A stretch of DNA of 64,000 bases from Stomatobaculum sp. (GCA_017449925.1 JAFSYO010000006.1:19446-83445); one strand, 5' to 3'; counted from the stretch's first letter, positions 24,896-34,642 are shown. Numbers and translations are program-made. The notes: generated by a model from the sequence alone, not told the origin.

Positions 24896-25825
24896 TCAGT
24901 TCAGTGAAATGCGCGGGTCAACAACAGTATAAAGAAGGTCCGCCAGCAGGTTCCCGAAAACCAGCATGATGGAGGAGATCAGAAGGATCGACTGCACCAG
25001 CTGATAGTCTCTGGAATTGATAGCCTGTACCATGAGATTTCCCATGCCCGGCCAGTTGAAAATGTTTTCCACAACGATGGATCCCGCAAAGAGTTTTCCG
25101 AAGGCGAAGCCGACGTTCGTGACGATGGGCAGCATGGCGTTCCGCAGAGCGTATTTCATATTGGTGACCTGGCGGGAGATGCCCCTTGCCCTGGTTGCCG
25201 TGATGTAATCTTCATGGATCACATCCACCATGGAGGAACGCATGAGCCTTGTCTGGCTCGCCGCCTGGCCGAAACCGCAGCAGAGCCCCGGCATGATCAG
25301 GTGTTCAATTCCGCCGAAACCCTGGATCGGAAGAAGCTTTAATTTCACGCCGAACAGGAGGATCAGAAGGAAGCCGAGCCACACCGTGGACATGGCCTGT
25401 CCCAGGACCGCGAAGAACATGGCCGCGAAATCCACGCCGGAACCCTGGTGCGTTCCGGCAATAATACCGAAAACGATGGAGAATACCGTGGACCACGCGA
25501 AACCCGTCAGGGACAGCATCAGGGTCTGGGGCATCCTCTTTGCCAGCACATCCCGTACCGGCATACTGTAGACATAGGAGTAGCCGAGATCTCCCTTGAA
25601 CAGACCCGACATGTAAGTGAAATACTGTACGATCAGGGGCTTGTCCAGACCCATGCGGACTCTGTATTCTTCGATTTCCTCCGGAGTGGCCAGATCCCCG
25701 GCCATCATCGCCGCGGGATCGCCGTTCCCGATACGGATCAGTGCAAACACCAGGATGGTGACACCGATCAGGACAAATACTGAGGCCAGCAGCCTCTGCT
25801 TGATGTGCCGGCTCTGACTTTTCAT
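24896..25825 (-). CDS. Oligopeptide-type ABC transporter permease, OppB-like (system 1)
   Basis: A 309-residue permease with the N-terminal QRLLASVFVLIGVTILVFALIRI helix, followed by DLGYSYVYSMPVRDVLAKRMPQT typical of OppB/DppB. The coupling loop is YITATRARGISRQVTNMKYALRNAMLP. Six membrane segments are expected. It lies 27 bp behind the substrate-binding lipoprotein gene. Confidence 0.93.
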   Translation of the reverse strand: MKSQSRHIKQRLLASVFVLIGVTILVFALIRIGNGDPAAMMAGDLATPEEIEEYRVRMGLDKPLIVQYFTYMSGLFKGDLGYSYVYSMPVRDVLAKRMPQTLMLSLTGFAWSTVFSIVFGIIAGTHQGSGVDFAAMFFAVLGQAMSTVWLGFLLILLFGVKLKLLPIQGFGGIEHLIMPGLCCGFGQAASQTRLMRSSMVDVIHEDYITATRARGISRQVTNMKYALRNAMLPIVTNVGFAFGKLFAGSIVVENIFNWPGMGNLMVQAINSRDYQLVQSILLISSIMLVFGNLLADLLYTVVDPRISLN

Positions 25826-25852
25826 TTTTTACTTCCTTTCTTCCTGCAGGAC

Positions 25853-27583
25853 TTAGTCCTCGTAGACCATGGCCCGCATGTCCGGGATCTTGTGGTGGTG
25901 ATACTCGATGCCGTGCAGTTTCGCGTTCCATGCGTGCACCGGCGTACCTCTGGACAGACACAGGATCGGTTCGAAATCAGTAAGAAGGATCTCATTCATC
26001 TGTCGGAAGGTCTCATCCAGCTTTTCAGAATCCATGATGGTCTGCATGGACTTTCCGAGATCCATAAGCGCCGTGTTGGTGCAGCCGCTGTTAAAACGGT
26101 CGTCGCCGATGACCTCGGCAAAGATCTTGAACCACATATTGCCGGATTTGCCGATGGAATCGATCATCATGTCGTACTCATGCTTTGAACGGGCTTCATC
26201 AAAGGACGCTTTCTCCAGAGGGCTTACTTTGATGTTCAGGCCGATCTCCTGCGCCATGGACTGGATCGCCTGGGTGCTCTCCGGCGCGGTGGAGTTGCTG
26301 GTGGAATAAATGAACTTGATCTCCTCTCCGCTGTACCCGGAGTTTTTCACCAGTTCCTTCGCCCGCTCCACATCGTAGGCATAACGGGGGCCGTTGGAAT
26401 CGTAGCCCAGGTCGCCGCGCTCGGACGGAGAATAGGCAACCTGTGCGAAGCCCATCTGCAGCGCTTCTACCAGCGCTTCGCGGTCGATGCACAGGGAAAG
26501 AGCTTCTCTCAGGTCTTTATTCGCGAAAATGTCATCCGGCGCGCAGGCCAGCATGAGATAGGACTGGGTCGAGGCGTCCTGCTGGTAGGTGTGGAAGCCC
26601 TCGTTGTAAACCGGGAGAATATCAGCATAGTTCAGGTTCTGGACAAAATCCGCTTCCCCGGTGCGGAGCGCGGAAACGCGGGTGGTGGACTCGGGAGATC
26701 TCTGGATCTTAATGTCCTTTACATTGGTATAGCGGTCCATCAGGTCATATCCGAAATAGCCGTGTTCATCCGTGCGGATGGTCATCTCGATCACGGAATT
26801 GGCGCCGTCAAAGTTCGTAACGACATAGGGGCCGGTGCCGACGGGCCTGGCCCAGAACTCGTCATAATCCATTGCCAGATAGGTATCCTTCGGAAGGATC
26901 TGGATGTCAGGCGTATTGATCATGGTCCAGAACTCCGGCATGGGCTTCGCGAAATTCATTTTGAAGCTCTTGTCGTCAATCCTCTCGATCTCGCCGATGT
27001 AGTTTCTCCAGCTCTTCGCCACGGAATCCGGCAGATGCTCCGTATCGTCACGGATCCTCTCCAGGGTAAAGATGCAGTCGTCCACATCCAGGAGCTCGCC
27101 GTTGGTGAAGTAGATGCCGTCCCGGATCTTGAAGGTGATGGAGCTGTCGTCGTCCGCCATTTCATAGCTCTCCGCGACCCACGGGATCGTATTTCCGTCC
27201 GCGTCCTTGCTTAAGAGACCGTCAAAGCAAAGATAGTCAAAGGTAAATGCCGTATCCATCTGGGAGACCGCCCACTTGTCCAGAGTGGAGATCGCCTGGG
27301 TCTGCATGTACACTACCTTTTTTGTGGCGTCTTTTTCGGTCCATCCCTCCGGCTGTCCCAGCTCGAAGGTATCAATACCGCTGACGCCGCGCGCTGAATC
27401 GCCGCTCTCGGAGTGAGACGCGTTTGCCGTGGTCTCTTCCGCGGAAGATGACGCCGCTCCGCTGCTCTCCGTTCCGCCCTGTGCCGCCGTCGTCGTGGAA
27501 GAGGAGCCGCCGCATGCTGTGATGGAAGCTGCCATGGCAAGCGAAAGCATGACCGCCCCCAGCTGTCTGAAACTCTTTCTCAT
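25853..27583 (-). CDS. ABC transporter substrate-binding lipoprotein, family 5 (system 1)
   Basis: A 576-residue extracellular solute-binding protein. The signal peptide MRKSFRQLGAVMLSLAMAAS ends in the lipobox ITAC (Cys24), followed by a Gly/Ser/Thr/Glu linker to about residue 65. The mature part reads as a family 5 (DppA/OppA) domain: TFKIRDGIYFTNGELLDVDDCIFTLERI and RPVGTGPYVVTNF. The family binds peptides, nickel-chelates, opines or glycoconjugates. ATG 27583 has AAGGAGG eight bases upstream. It is first gene of the importer-MBL operon, and a perfect copy of the island palindrome lies 70 bp upstream. Confidence 0.93.
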   Translation of the reverse strand: MRKSFRQLGAVMLSLAMAASITACGGSSSTTTAAQGGTESSGAASSSAEETTANASHSESGDSARGVSGIDTFELGQPEGWTEKDATKKVVYMQTQAISTLDKWAVSQMDTAFTFDYLCFDGLLSKDADGNTIPWVAESYEMADDDSSITFKIRDGIYFTNGELLDVDDCIFTLERIRDDTEHLPDSVAKSWRNYIGEIERIDDKSFKMNFAKPMPEFWTMINTPDIQILPKDTYLAMDYDEFWARPVGTGPYVVTNFDGANSVIEMTIRTDEHGYFGYDLMDRYTNVKDIKIQRSPESTTRVSALRTGEADFVQNLNYADILPVYNEGFHTYQQDASTQSYLMLACAPDDIFANKDLREALSLCIDREALVEALQMGFAQVAYSPSERGDLGYDSNGPRYAYDVERAKELVKNSGYSGEEIKFIYSTSNSTAPESTQAIQSMAQEIGLNIKVSPLEKASFDEARSKHEYDMMIDSIGKSGNMWFKIFAEVIGDDRFNSGCTNTALMDLGKSMQTIMDSEKLDETFRQMNEILLTDFEPILCLSRGTPVHAWNAKLHGIEYHHHKIPDMRAMVYED

Positions 27584-27652
27584 TTGTGTTTCCTCCTTCA
27601 TTATTTTTTTCCGGATCATCCTGATGCAGTCTGACCATAATTCCGTCAATCA

Positions 27653-27669
27653 GCTAACTATGTTAGCTT
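27653..27669. promoter_or_regulatory. Island operator upstream of importer system 1
   Basis: AGCTAA-CTATG-TTAGCT, a perfect 6-5-6 palindrome. It lies between the LysR terminator and the lipoprotein gene. I could not place a convincing -35/-10 pair around it. Confidence 0.7.
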
Positions 27670-27684
27670 ATGTATAAAAAATAG

Positions 27685-27721
27685 TACATTTTCTGATCCG
27701 GCTCAAATCAGAAAATGTACT
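27685..27721 (-). terminator. Terminator behind the paired LysR genes
   Basis: Perfect 14-bp stem GTACATTTTCTGAT/ATCAGAAAATGTAC with a 9-base loop, followed on the minus strand by TATTTTTTAT. Confidence 0.85.
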
Positions 27722-27776
27722 TACTCAGTCAAAAACGGAATAAATCAGGCCTTGTCCGTTATGAAAGAGGCTTCTG

Positions 27777-28748
27777 TTATGAAAGAGACTTCTTTTCTCT
27801 TTGTATCCGCTCGGCTTCCTCCAGGGATCTCCTGCGGCGTGCCGCCCCCTCCTCCGGATGGTCCCGCTCCGCCAGTACACAGGACAGGAAATCCCGGTTC
27901 ATCTTCTTTTCCAGGGCGCTCTTCCGGTAAAGAAGGAAAAGCCCCGCCTTTATTTCCGGGGCGATCTCCCGGACCGCACAGTTCTGAAGATGAAGGGTCC
28001 TGGCCTGCTGCTTCAGCATCAGCGCGATCCCCAGGTTTTCTTCCGCCATGTTTTTCAGGTTGGCGCGGTTATAGCTTGTGAGCGCGATCTTCGGACGGAT
28101 GCCCTTCTCCTGGAACAGTCGCCGGCAAAGACGGTTTGTGAAGCTGTTCTCCCCTGAAACCAGAACAGGGTACTGAAGCACCTCCTCCAGCGTAAGCGCT
28201 CCCGGGCGGCCTGAGAGCGCATGATCCCGATGGACCAGGGCCGCCAGACTGTCCTCTGAGAGCAGCTCCTTCTCAAACTCCGACGGTATGCTCTCATCCA
28301 GATGGACAAAGGCAAAATCGCAGGCGAAGTCCTCCAGCTGCTGCAGGTTCCGGGAGCCGTGCGACACATTGACGGCTTTCTGGCAGCCGGGATAAAGCTC
28401 GTCAAAACGGGCAAGGGCATCCGAGATCTGCGGGTAGGCGTTCGTATCGACCGCTGCCACACGGATCAACGCCTCCCCTGCTGCCCTGAACTGACTGATC
28501 TCATTTCTGCAGGCATCCTCCAGCGCCAGGATCCGTTCCGCGTACCGGTGAATCACACCTCCCAGCGGCGTAAGCCTCACCCCCTTCGGCGTCCGGTAAA
28601 AAACCGCACCATTGGCGCCAAGCTGCTCTTCGATCGCCTTCATGTGACGGTACAGAGTCGGCTGGGACAGGAAAAACTCATCTGAGGTATCTGCGAAGTT
28701 TCCGTTTTCTACGACTGCGGTAAATTCCCTGAGATAATCCGTTTCCAT
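27777..28748 (-). CDS. LysR-family transcriptional regulator (island, A)
   Basis: A 323-residue LysR protein. The N-terminal helix-turn-helix reads FTAVVENGNFADTSDEFFLSQPTLYRHMKAIEEQLG, followed by an effector-binding domain. The C-terminus is basic and extended (RRRRSLEEAERIQREKKS). ATG 28748 follows AAGAGGAAGAAG. It is the last gene of the lactonase-esterase-MBL-LysR-LysR run and ends in a strong terminator. A role in controlling the adjacent importer genes is likely. Its effector is unknown. Confidence 0.87.
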   Translation of the reverse strand: METDYLREFTAVVENGNFADTSDEFFLSQPTLYRHMKAIEEQLGANGAVFYRTPKGVRLTPLGGVIHRYAERILALEDACRNEISQFRAAGEALIRVAAVDTNAYPQISDALARFDELYPGCQKAVNVSHGSRNLQQLEDFACDFAFVHLDESIPSEFEKELLSEDSLAALVHRDHALSGRPGALTLEEVLQYPVLVSGENSFTNRLCRRLFQEKGIRPKIALTSYNRANLKNMAEENLGIALMLKQQARTLHLQNCAVREIAPEIKAGLFLLYRKSALEKKMNRDFLSCVLAERDHPEEGAARRRRSLEEAERIQREKKSLS

Positions 28749-28774
28749 CTTCTTCCTCTTTAATTCTTCCCTGT

Positions 28775-29662
28775 TTACACCGTCCTTACCGTCTCTGTCA
28801 TGTAACGGAAGAACTTTTCCATGCCCCGGCTCCTTTTCATCGCCGTGTTGTAGAAAAAGCAGATCCTGACAGGGATTGCCGGAGCGATCTTCACGATCCG
28901 GATCAGCTTCGAATCCCACACTCCTACCTGGCGCCTGCGGGCGACCGCCACGCCCCGCCCCCGCTTGATCATCTCCACCAGATGCTTCATGCTGTTGGAA
29001 GTGTATATGATATCCGGCTCAAAACCTGCTTCCCTGCAGAGACGCATGAACTGCCGGTAACTGTGGGAGCCCGGGGCGACGGAATAGAATTCCTCCATTT
29101 TAAGATCTTCGAAGGAGACTGATTCCAGTTCCCCCAGCGGATGGTCCATAGGCATCACCGCCACCAGGTCATCCTCCGTCACCGGGAGAGACTCGATCTC
29201 GCTGTATGGGCAGTCGTCCTCATAGGTAAACACAAAGTCCCGCTCCTTGTCATAGAGCGCCTTGATGTGTTCAGCGGAGGGACCTTCCATAAGATTTATC
29301 TCCACCTCAGCGTGCTGCTTCAGGAACCCGGCGATGAGATCCAGTACTCCGTACTGCTTTAGATCCACCGTGGCGCCGATCCGCACCCGCTCCGGTCCTC
29401 CTTCCCGGAACAAAGACAGGACAGATTCGCATTCCCTCCTCGTCTCCAGAAAACGCCTGGCATAGGGAAGAAAGGCTTTCCCCTCCTCTCCGAGCACCAC
29501 GGTCCTTCGGTTCCGCGCAAACAGCTGGATCCCCAGCTCCTGCTCCAGCGCCCGTATATGCTTTGACAAAAGGGACTGGGACATCTCCAGCTGTCCGGCC
29601 GCTTTTGTAAAGCTTTCCATCTCCGCCAGGACGGTAAACTCCCTGATATATTCCAGCTCCAT
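28775..29662 (-). CDS. LysR-family transcriptional regulator (island, B)
   Basis: A 295-residue LysR protein with helix-turn-helix FTVLAEMESFTKAAGQLEMSQSLLSKHIRALEQELG and a C-terminal effector domain (VRIGATVDLKQYGVLDLIAGFL). It lies 12 bp behind the tandem MBL gene and 26 bp before the second LysR gene. Two unlike LysR regulators in one catabolic operon suggest separate inducers, perhaps for two parts of the substrate. AAAGGAGCGTTCC precedes ATG 29662. Confidence 0.88.
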   Translation of the reverse strand: MELEYIREFTVLAEMESFTKAAGQLEMSQSLLSKHIRALEQELGIQLFARNRRTVVLGEEGKAFLPYARRFLETRRECESVLSLFREGGPERVRIGATVDLKQYGVLDLIAGFLKQHAEVEINLMEGPSAEHIKALYDKERDFVFTYEDDCPYSEIESLPVTEDDLVAVMPMDHPLGELESVSFEDLKMEEFYSVAPGSHSYRQFMRLCREAGFEPDIIYTSNSMKHLVEMIKRGRGVAVARRRQVGVWDSKLIRIVKIAPAIPVRICFFYNTAMKRSRGMEKFFRYMTETVRTV

Positions 29663-29674
29663 GGAACGCTCCTT

Positions 29675-31456
29675 TCATCCGCGGATGGACTTTCTGACGA
29701 TGGTCTTTCCTTCTTTGCCGAGGTTTCCCGGCTCGTAGATCACGCCGTGGTTCCCGTGGAAATGAAGATGTCTTAAGCCGCCGGGCTTGTCGGGCCGGAG
29801 TACGTTGCAGGGCGGATCGTTCTCCGTCTGCCCTGCGGCGATCCCGCGGCAGGAGAGTGCCTGCTTACGGACATCGGAAAGGTCCTGGGGCAGGTTCAGA
29901 TGGCCAAAGTAGATCTTCGTCTCCGGATCGATATACCCGCAGAGTTCGTCCAGCAAATCAGCGTACGCCGCGAACTCCTCCCGGTTCAGCCGCCTGAGCA
30001 GCGCCGTGCGGCAGATGGCGTCGCCGCTGAAAAGGATCTTTTCTTCCGGAATATAGTAGGACAGATGCCCCGGGGTATGCCCGCCGGAATAAAGGACTTC
30101 CACCGTCATACCGCCGAGGTCAAAGACCTCCCCGGCTTCAATATTCCGGAATTCCATATTCTCGTTGTTCACCCAGTGCTTCCGGCAGTATACCAGCACC
30201 TCTTCGTTCTGCCGGCAGAAACTGCCGATGTCGCCGAACCTCCTGGGCGTACCGGTGGCGCGCCCGACCTCCCCCCAGTCCCGTTCATTCAGACGCCGGT
30301 CTGAAAACATAATGGAGCCGCCCAGATGGTCAATGTTCCCGTGGGTGCTGACGGCAGTCAGAGGACGGCTTCCGATGATGCTCTCCACATACTTTTTCAG
30401 CTGCCCGTTCATGCCCATCCCCGTGTCCACAAGCAGGGCTCTCTGTGTCCCCACGATCAGTCCCAGGGTCAGCACATCGTCCCGGGCGTTGTTCTCCGCC
30501 AGGACATACACATGTTCTGACACTTTATCATGAGAATAAAAAACAAAGTCCTCCGGCAGGCTTCTCTTCTCTCCCAGAAGATCAGCGCTGTAGGCAATGC
30601 TGCAGTTCCCGGTAAAATGGGCGCGCATCTCTTCCCGGTTGCGGTTATCTGAAAAAAAGGACTCCCCGGGAAGGTCATTTAAGGTTCTGCCCGAGAGCAC
30701 CTCTTCACACGCAAGGGCAAGGAACCCCAGCTCCCTCTTCCGCATCGGGACGATCTGCCCGGTAAACCAGATCTTCACATCCTCAGGCAGACTATCCGCC
30801 AGGCGCTCCAGCCCGGTCTTATAAGCCATCATTCCCGCCCGGTCCAAAGTCTTTAAGCTCACATGCTGAGCGATAGAGGCGCCCGCGAAGACCCAGTGCT
30901 CCTCCGGACAGAAAAACACCACTGAACCCGGCGTGTGTCCCGGAAGAGCCTTTACTTCCAGGGAGATACCGCCCAGATCAAAACGGCAGCCGTCGTCATA
31001 GTCCCGGAAAACCGTGTCCTGGTTCTCCATAAAATGTTCTTCCAGATACGCTTCCAGCTGCGGGATCCCGCCGGCAAAGTCTTTTAAGTTCCGGCGGCGC
31101 GTTTCTGTCACCAGGCCGGAAGTATAAGCCAGTTCCTGATCCCGGCGGTTCAGATACGCTCTGTCAAACAGTTTCGCGCTGCCCAGATGCCTGGTATGGC
31201 CGCAGGTGCAGGCGCAGTAAAGCGGGAAGAGCCCTGCGGCGGAAGAATCCTGTCCCCCGGCCTGTCTGCCAAGGATCTCCTCTTCGATATAGCCACGGAG
31301 ACAGTCGTTTATTCCAAGTCCGGCATCCATCAGAAGAGCAGCTTTCTCTCCCACCGCAAGTCCCATCACGACCCGCTTCCCTGCCAGGCCCTCCGCGATC
31401 AGGAAGAGGTGCTCCGTGATCCTCTCGTGGGTAAATACTGTCAGCTCGTTGTTCAT
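29675..31456 (-). CDS. Tandem MBL-fold protein with a degenerate first domain
   Basis: A 593-residue protein of two MBL-fold domains. In the first, the metal motif is CTCGHTRHLG and the later GD is GA (VFAGASIAQ), although LPGHTPGS remains, so metal binding is probably lost. The second has STHGNIDHLGGS (second His of HxHxDH replaced by Asn), SGGHTPGH and LFSGDAICR, and may be a one-metal or altered site. ATG 31456 follows GGAGGAGAATCAGG; the N-terminal 40 residues of the longer frame are unsupported. A hairpin with no T tract lies in the 59-bp gap upstream. It belongs to the lactonase-esterase-MBL-LysR-LysR group. Confidence 0.85.
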   Translation of the reverse strand: MNNELTVFTHERITEHLFLIAEGLAGKRVVMGLAVGEKAALLMDAGLGINDCLRGYIEEEILGRQAGGQDSSAAGLFPLYCACTCGHTRHLGSAKLFDRAYLNRRDQELAYTSGLVTETRRRNLKDFAGGIPQLEAYLEEHFMENQDTVFRDYDDGCRFDLGGISLEVKALPGHTPGSVVFFCPEEHWVFAGASIAQHVSLKTLDRAGMMAYKTGLERLADSLPEDVKIWFTGQIVPMRKRELGFLALACEEVLSGRTLNDLPGESFFSDNRNREEMRAHFTGNCSIAYSADLLGEKRSLPEDFVFYSHDKVSEHVYVLAENNARDDVLTLGLIVGTQRALLVDTGMGMNGQLKKYVESIIGSRPLTAVSTHGNIDHLGGSIMFSDRRLNERDWGEVGRATGTPRRFGDIGSFCRQNEEVLVYCRKHWVNNENMEFRNIEAGEVFDLGGMTVEVLYSGGHTPGHLSYYIPEEKILFSGDAICRTALLRRLNREEFAAYADLLDELCGYIDPETKIYFGHLNLPQDLSDVRKQALSCRGIAAGQTENDPPCNVLRPDKPGGLRHLHFHGNHGVIYEPGNLGKEGKTIVRKSIRG

Positions 31457-31515
31457 CCTGATTCTCCTCCGAAACATGCTGCTCCCGAACCGCTCCCGGG
31501 GGCAGCAGGGAAAAC

Positions 31516-33402
31516 TTACTTCAGCTGAAACAGTTCTTTTGTCTCCCCTGTCTTCTGGTCTCTGGCGAACCGTCTCAGATAACTCCACATCATATCCGCA
31601 TAGGCGGGACTTGGTTCATGGGGTGAGTTCTCAAAGGCGCAGACCCGGAAATGATAATCCCCGTTCCTGTTCTGAATATCCGCGATGCAGACCTCCACGC
31701 CATCGACAAACTGTACCTCCGTGCGGTCCGCCGGAATGCCGAGCTTTTTTTCCACATAGTCCGCGGAATGCTCCGTGGCGCAGATCTCCTCCTTTGTCTT
31801 CATCGGACAGTTCATGGAGATGAGCCTCCTCTGCCAGCTGAACACCCGCTTATCCTTTGTATCGAGGGCAATAAAGGGTGTGGTGGGATTCGGGTCCGGT
31901 GCGTCAGTGTACAGAGGATACATGCAGTTGATCTCATTGTATCCGTTGATCATGATGATCGGTGTGTCTACGCTTGCCTGAAGCTTCAGCTGTTCGTCGC
32001 TTACTTTGAATACGCCGCTTGTCCATTCCGGGGACAGCTGCCCCGGTTCATTGCCGAGAGGCGCCGCCGCTGCCACCAGCTTCTGGTGGCGCCGGGTGAA
32101 TTCCGCTGTAAACCGGCCGTTGTGGCTGTGGCCGGTCACATAGACCCGCTCCGGGTCCGTGGGATAAAGCTTCTGCGCCTCCAGGATCATATCCGCCATC
32201 ATGTCGTTGGAATCCGCATCCTCCAGCGCGAAGAGGAGAAGAAGGAAATTGCCCTCCGCAGCCAGCTCGATGAATGAAAAAGTATCGCACAGGGTATTGA
32301 CCGACATGGCCGGGTCGAAGGCGTTGACCTCGCCGAAATATGCCACGATCGGGAGCTTTTCCGGGCGTTTCGACGCCGTACGGCGTTTTGCGGCTTCCCG
32401 GTTCCAGGCTTCCTCTTCCTCTCTTCCTGCTTCGTCTCCGCTGTACTCCAGCTGCTGTCTGGGCCCGATGGTGATCCACTGCTCTCCCTTCGTCTCGTGG
32501 ATATCCAGAACTGCCCCGATGGAGCGAAGCTTCTCCTTCAGGGCCGGATCATAAATGGAATCAAATTCCTCAAAGAACTTCCATGCCGCGGCCTTTCTGC
32601 GTCCGAAGCGGGAGTTCACATGCCTCTTCCAGTCAAAGCCCATGTTGTGGAAGCTGCCGTGGCTCGGAAGAAGCACTTTCCGTTTCCTAGCCGGCCAGAG
32701 CTCCGAGATCCTGACTGCGGAGATCTCAGTGCCGCTGTACTTCACGACAGCATCACTCCCCGCCCCGCAGAACTTCACCACAGCGTCATCGGCATTTTCA
32801 AATCCCGGGATCGTGAGCCCTTCGGCCTCGGAGACCCGGTGTCCGGCGGCAAGAAGACCGGTGACGTCCAGATACAGGCGCCGGTAATTGTACCGGTGGA
32901 TCACAAGTCCTTCCCGCATCGAAAGGAAGATGCGCCCGATGCAGTCCCATCCCTTGTACATGCCGAAATGCAGGATCACCCGGGCCTTCGCCGCCATTTC
33001 AAGATATGCCTTCCGCTTCTCCATGACATACATGGCATAGTTCGGGTCTTCAGTCTCTGTATGGTCCATGATGACCAGCGTGTCGACGGGATCGTCATAG
33101 CGCCAGTTCTCCTTCATGTGTTCCTCCGGTGCGATGGTGATATAGGACATCTCCCCGAGACCCATGGTGTGGAAGGTCAGCTTGTTTTCCTTCAGATACG
33201 CCATAAACTCCGGCCAGGCGTAAAGCATGGGTTTCATAAAATATTCACCGGTGTTTTTCCGCTCTGCTTCCGGCTTTGCTTTTACCGTGAACATCTCCAT
33301 ATTCACCTTTGAAACCAGCGTCGTCAGCGGGATCGCCGGAATCGCGGCCATCTCCGCGCTGTCCCAGTTCTCTTTTCCCGGATAGCTGAAATATCTGTTC
33401 AT
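31516..33402 (-). CDS. Large alpha/beta-hydrolase, PHB-depolymerase-like esterase
   Basis: A 628-residue cytoplasmic protein. The C-terminal half is an alpha/beta-hydrolase with the nucleophile elbow GHSHNG (VYVTGHSHNGRFTAEFTRRH), of the type seen in polyhydroxybutyrate-depolymerase-like and feruloyl-esterase-like proteins. The N-terminal 250 or so residues have no motif I recognise, with a possible beta-rich region (YNYRRLYLDVTGLL). AGAGGAG precedes ATG 33402, in a leader that shares GGCGTTATNAGAGGAG with the EFR1 and malic enzyme genes. It follows lactonase copy 3 by 38 bp. A role in cleaving an ester in the imported substrate is the best guess. Confidence 0.75.
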   Translation of the reverse strand: MNRYFSYPGKENWDSAEMAAIPAIPLTTLVSKVNMEMFTVKAKPEAERKNTGEYFMKPMLYAWPEFMAYLKENKLTFHTMGLGEMSYITIAPEEHMKENWRYDDPVDTLVIMDHTETEDPNYAMYVMEKRKAYLEMAAKARVILHFGMYKGWDCIGRIFLSMREGLVIHRYNYRRLYLDVTGLLAAGHRVSEAEGLTIPGFENADDAVVKFCGAGSDAVVKYSGTEISAVRISELWPARKRKVLLPSHGSFHNMGFDWKRHVNSRFGRRKAAAWKFFEEFDSIYDPALKEKLRSIGAVLDIHETKGEQWITIGPRQQLEYSGDEAGREEEEAWNREAAKRRTASKRPEKLPIVAYFGEVNAFDPAMSVNTLCDTFSFIELAAEGNFLLLLFALEDADSNDMMADMILEAQKLYPTDPERVYVTGHSHNGRFTAEFTRRHQKLVAAAAPLGNEPGQLSPEWTSGVFKVSDEQLKLQASVDTPIIMINGYNEINCMYPLYTDAPDPNPTTPFIALDTKDKRVFSWQRRLISMNCPMKTKEEICATEHSADYVEKKLGIPADRTEVQFVDGVEVCIADIQNRNGDYHFRVCAFENSPHEPSPAYADMMWSYLRRFARDQKTGETKELFQLK

Positions 33403-33410
33403 AATATGAT

Positions 33411-33430
33411 CTCCTCTAATAACGCCAGCC
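33411..33430 (-). repeat. Shared translation leader, partial copy
   Basis: GGCTGGCGTTATTAGAGGAG just before the esterase start, a partial match to the leaders at 9581 and 45651. The GATAA arm is missing. Confidence 0.45.
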
Positions 33431-33440
33431 GCAGTCTGCT

Positions 33441-34619
33441 TCAGGCATAGTAAAAATTGATATTTCCCGGCCGGTACTGCCCGGAGGTCCGTCCGAGTTC
33501 CTCCAGGGTCCCGTCCTCCCGGACCTTCAGTGTCGTGATATCACCGGACTTCATGGCAGCCACAAGAAGGAAACGCCCGTCCGGGGAGAAGCACATGCCC
33601 CGGGGCTCCTTCCCTGAAAGTGCCAGCCACCCCGCCGGAGCCAGGGAACCGTTTTCCGGATCCACGGAAAAGATCCCGACCTGGTCCGTCCAGCGGTACA
33701 GCATGTAAAGGAACCTTCCGTCCGGTGACAGGCAGAGATCTGAAGGCGAATAGCTTCCCGCCTCTTTTCCCGGCGGCGCGATGTCCGCCCTGCCCGCCAT
33801 TTCCAGGAAACCGTTTCCCCCGTACCTCAAAATGTATATATACGGACTGTACTCGCAGTTCACATAGACCAGCGGAAGAAACGGATGGAAAGCACTGTAG
33901 CGGGGCGTCGCGCCGGTCTTCATGGACATTCCCTGCGGAAGCAGGACCGTCGCGTCCATGACCAGCTTCTTCTGCTCTTTTTCCCAGTGGAGAAGGTGTA
34001 CCCGGTCCAGGTTCCGGTCGCAGAGGATGATGCTCCTGCCGTCCGGCGCGAGATTTGCCGAGTGCAGACAGGAATAGATGCCGCGTTCCGGCGGTGTCAC
34101 CACCACGTCGTCCGGTTCCCCGATGCTCCCGTCGGGGCGAAGCGGATAATGGACAACCGTGGTATCGCTGAACTGACGCTCCAGCGATATCCTTCCGGTC
34201 ATATCCCGGACCACTTTTGTCACGCTCTCCCCACTGCTGTGATTGCAGGTGATCAGGCCCCGGGAGCCTCCTTTTTCCGGTTTCCCGCTGTCCCATGAGA
34301 GATACGCGGGCATGACGCCGAGACTTGACTGATGATTGATCTCCGTCAGGTCCCCTGTCTCCGGATCGATCCTGAAAGCAAAGACCCTGCCGCCGCCTCC
34401 GGCTTTTTCCCCGATATCCGGATTATTGGCCCGTTCATCCAGAGTATAAAGGATCCCCTTCTCCCGGTCCGCCACCGTGAGTCCTGCCACTACATCCTCC
34501 CGGACGGTCTTTATATACTTTGTCTCTCCGGTCTCTTCATCATACCTGTAGATCCCGATCCCTCCTTCTCCGGAGGTGGTCCAGGTCCCTGCATAAAGCC
34601 AGATCCTTTTCTTCTGCAT
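33441..34619 (-). CDS. Lactonase family beta-propeller protein (copy 3)
   Basis: A 392-residue seven-bladed propeller protein of the YbhE-like family. LYAGTWTTSGEGGIGIYRYDEETG begins the first blade, and SANLAPDGRSIILCDRN, PRYSAFHPFLPLVYVNCE and MCFSPDGRFLLVAAM mark later blades. No signal peptide. It is the first gene after the terminator of importer system 2, so it is either on its own promoter or on read-through. It shares its family with the copies at 86, 11765 and 48978 but is distinct from each. Substrate unknown. Confidence 0.85.
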   Translation of the reverse strand: MQKKRIWLYAGTWTTSGEGGIGIYRYDEETGETKYIKTVREDVVAGLTVADREKGILYTLDERANNPDIGEKAGGGGRVFAFRIDPETGDLTEINHQSSLGVMPAYLSWDSGKPEKGGSRGLITCNHSSGESVTKVVRDMTGRISLERQFSDTTVVHYPLRPDGSIGEPDDVVVTPPERGIYSCLHSANLAPDGRSIILCDRNLDRVHLLHWEKEQKKLVMDATVLLPQGMSMKTGATPRYSAFHPFLPLVYVNCEYSPYIYILRYGGNGFLEMAGRADIAPPGKEAGSYSPSDLCLSPDGRFLYMLYRWTDQVGIFSVDPENGSLAPAGWLALSGKEPRGMCFSPDGRFLLVAAMKSGDITTLKVREDGTLEELGRTSGQYRPGNINFYYA

Positions 34620-34642
34620 ACTCTTTCCTGCTTTCTGTGAAA

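Noticed and set aside
27684..27710. TTGAGC-N17-TATTTT as promoter of importer 1
   Set aside because: The -35 lies in the loop of the LysR terminator hairpin and the -10 in its T tract, so the match is explained by the terminator.
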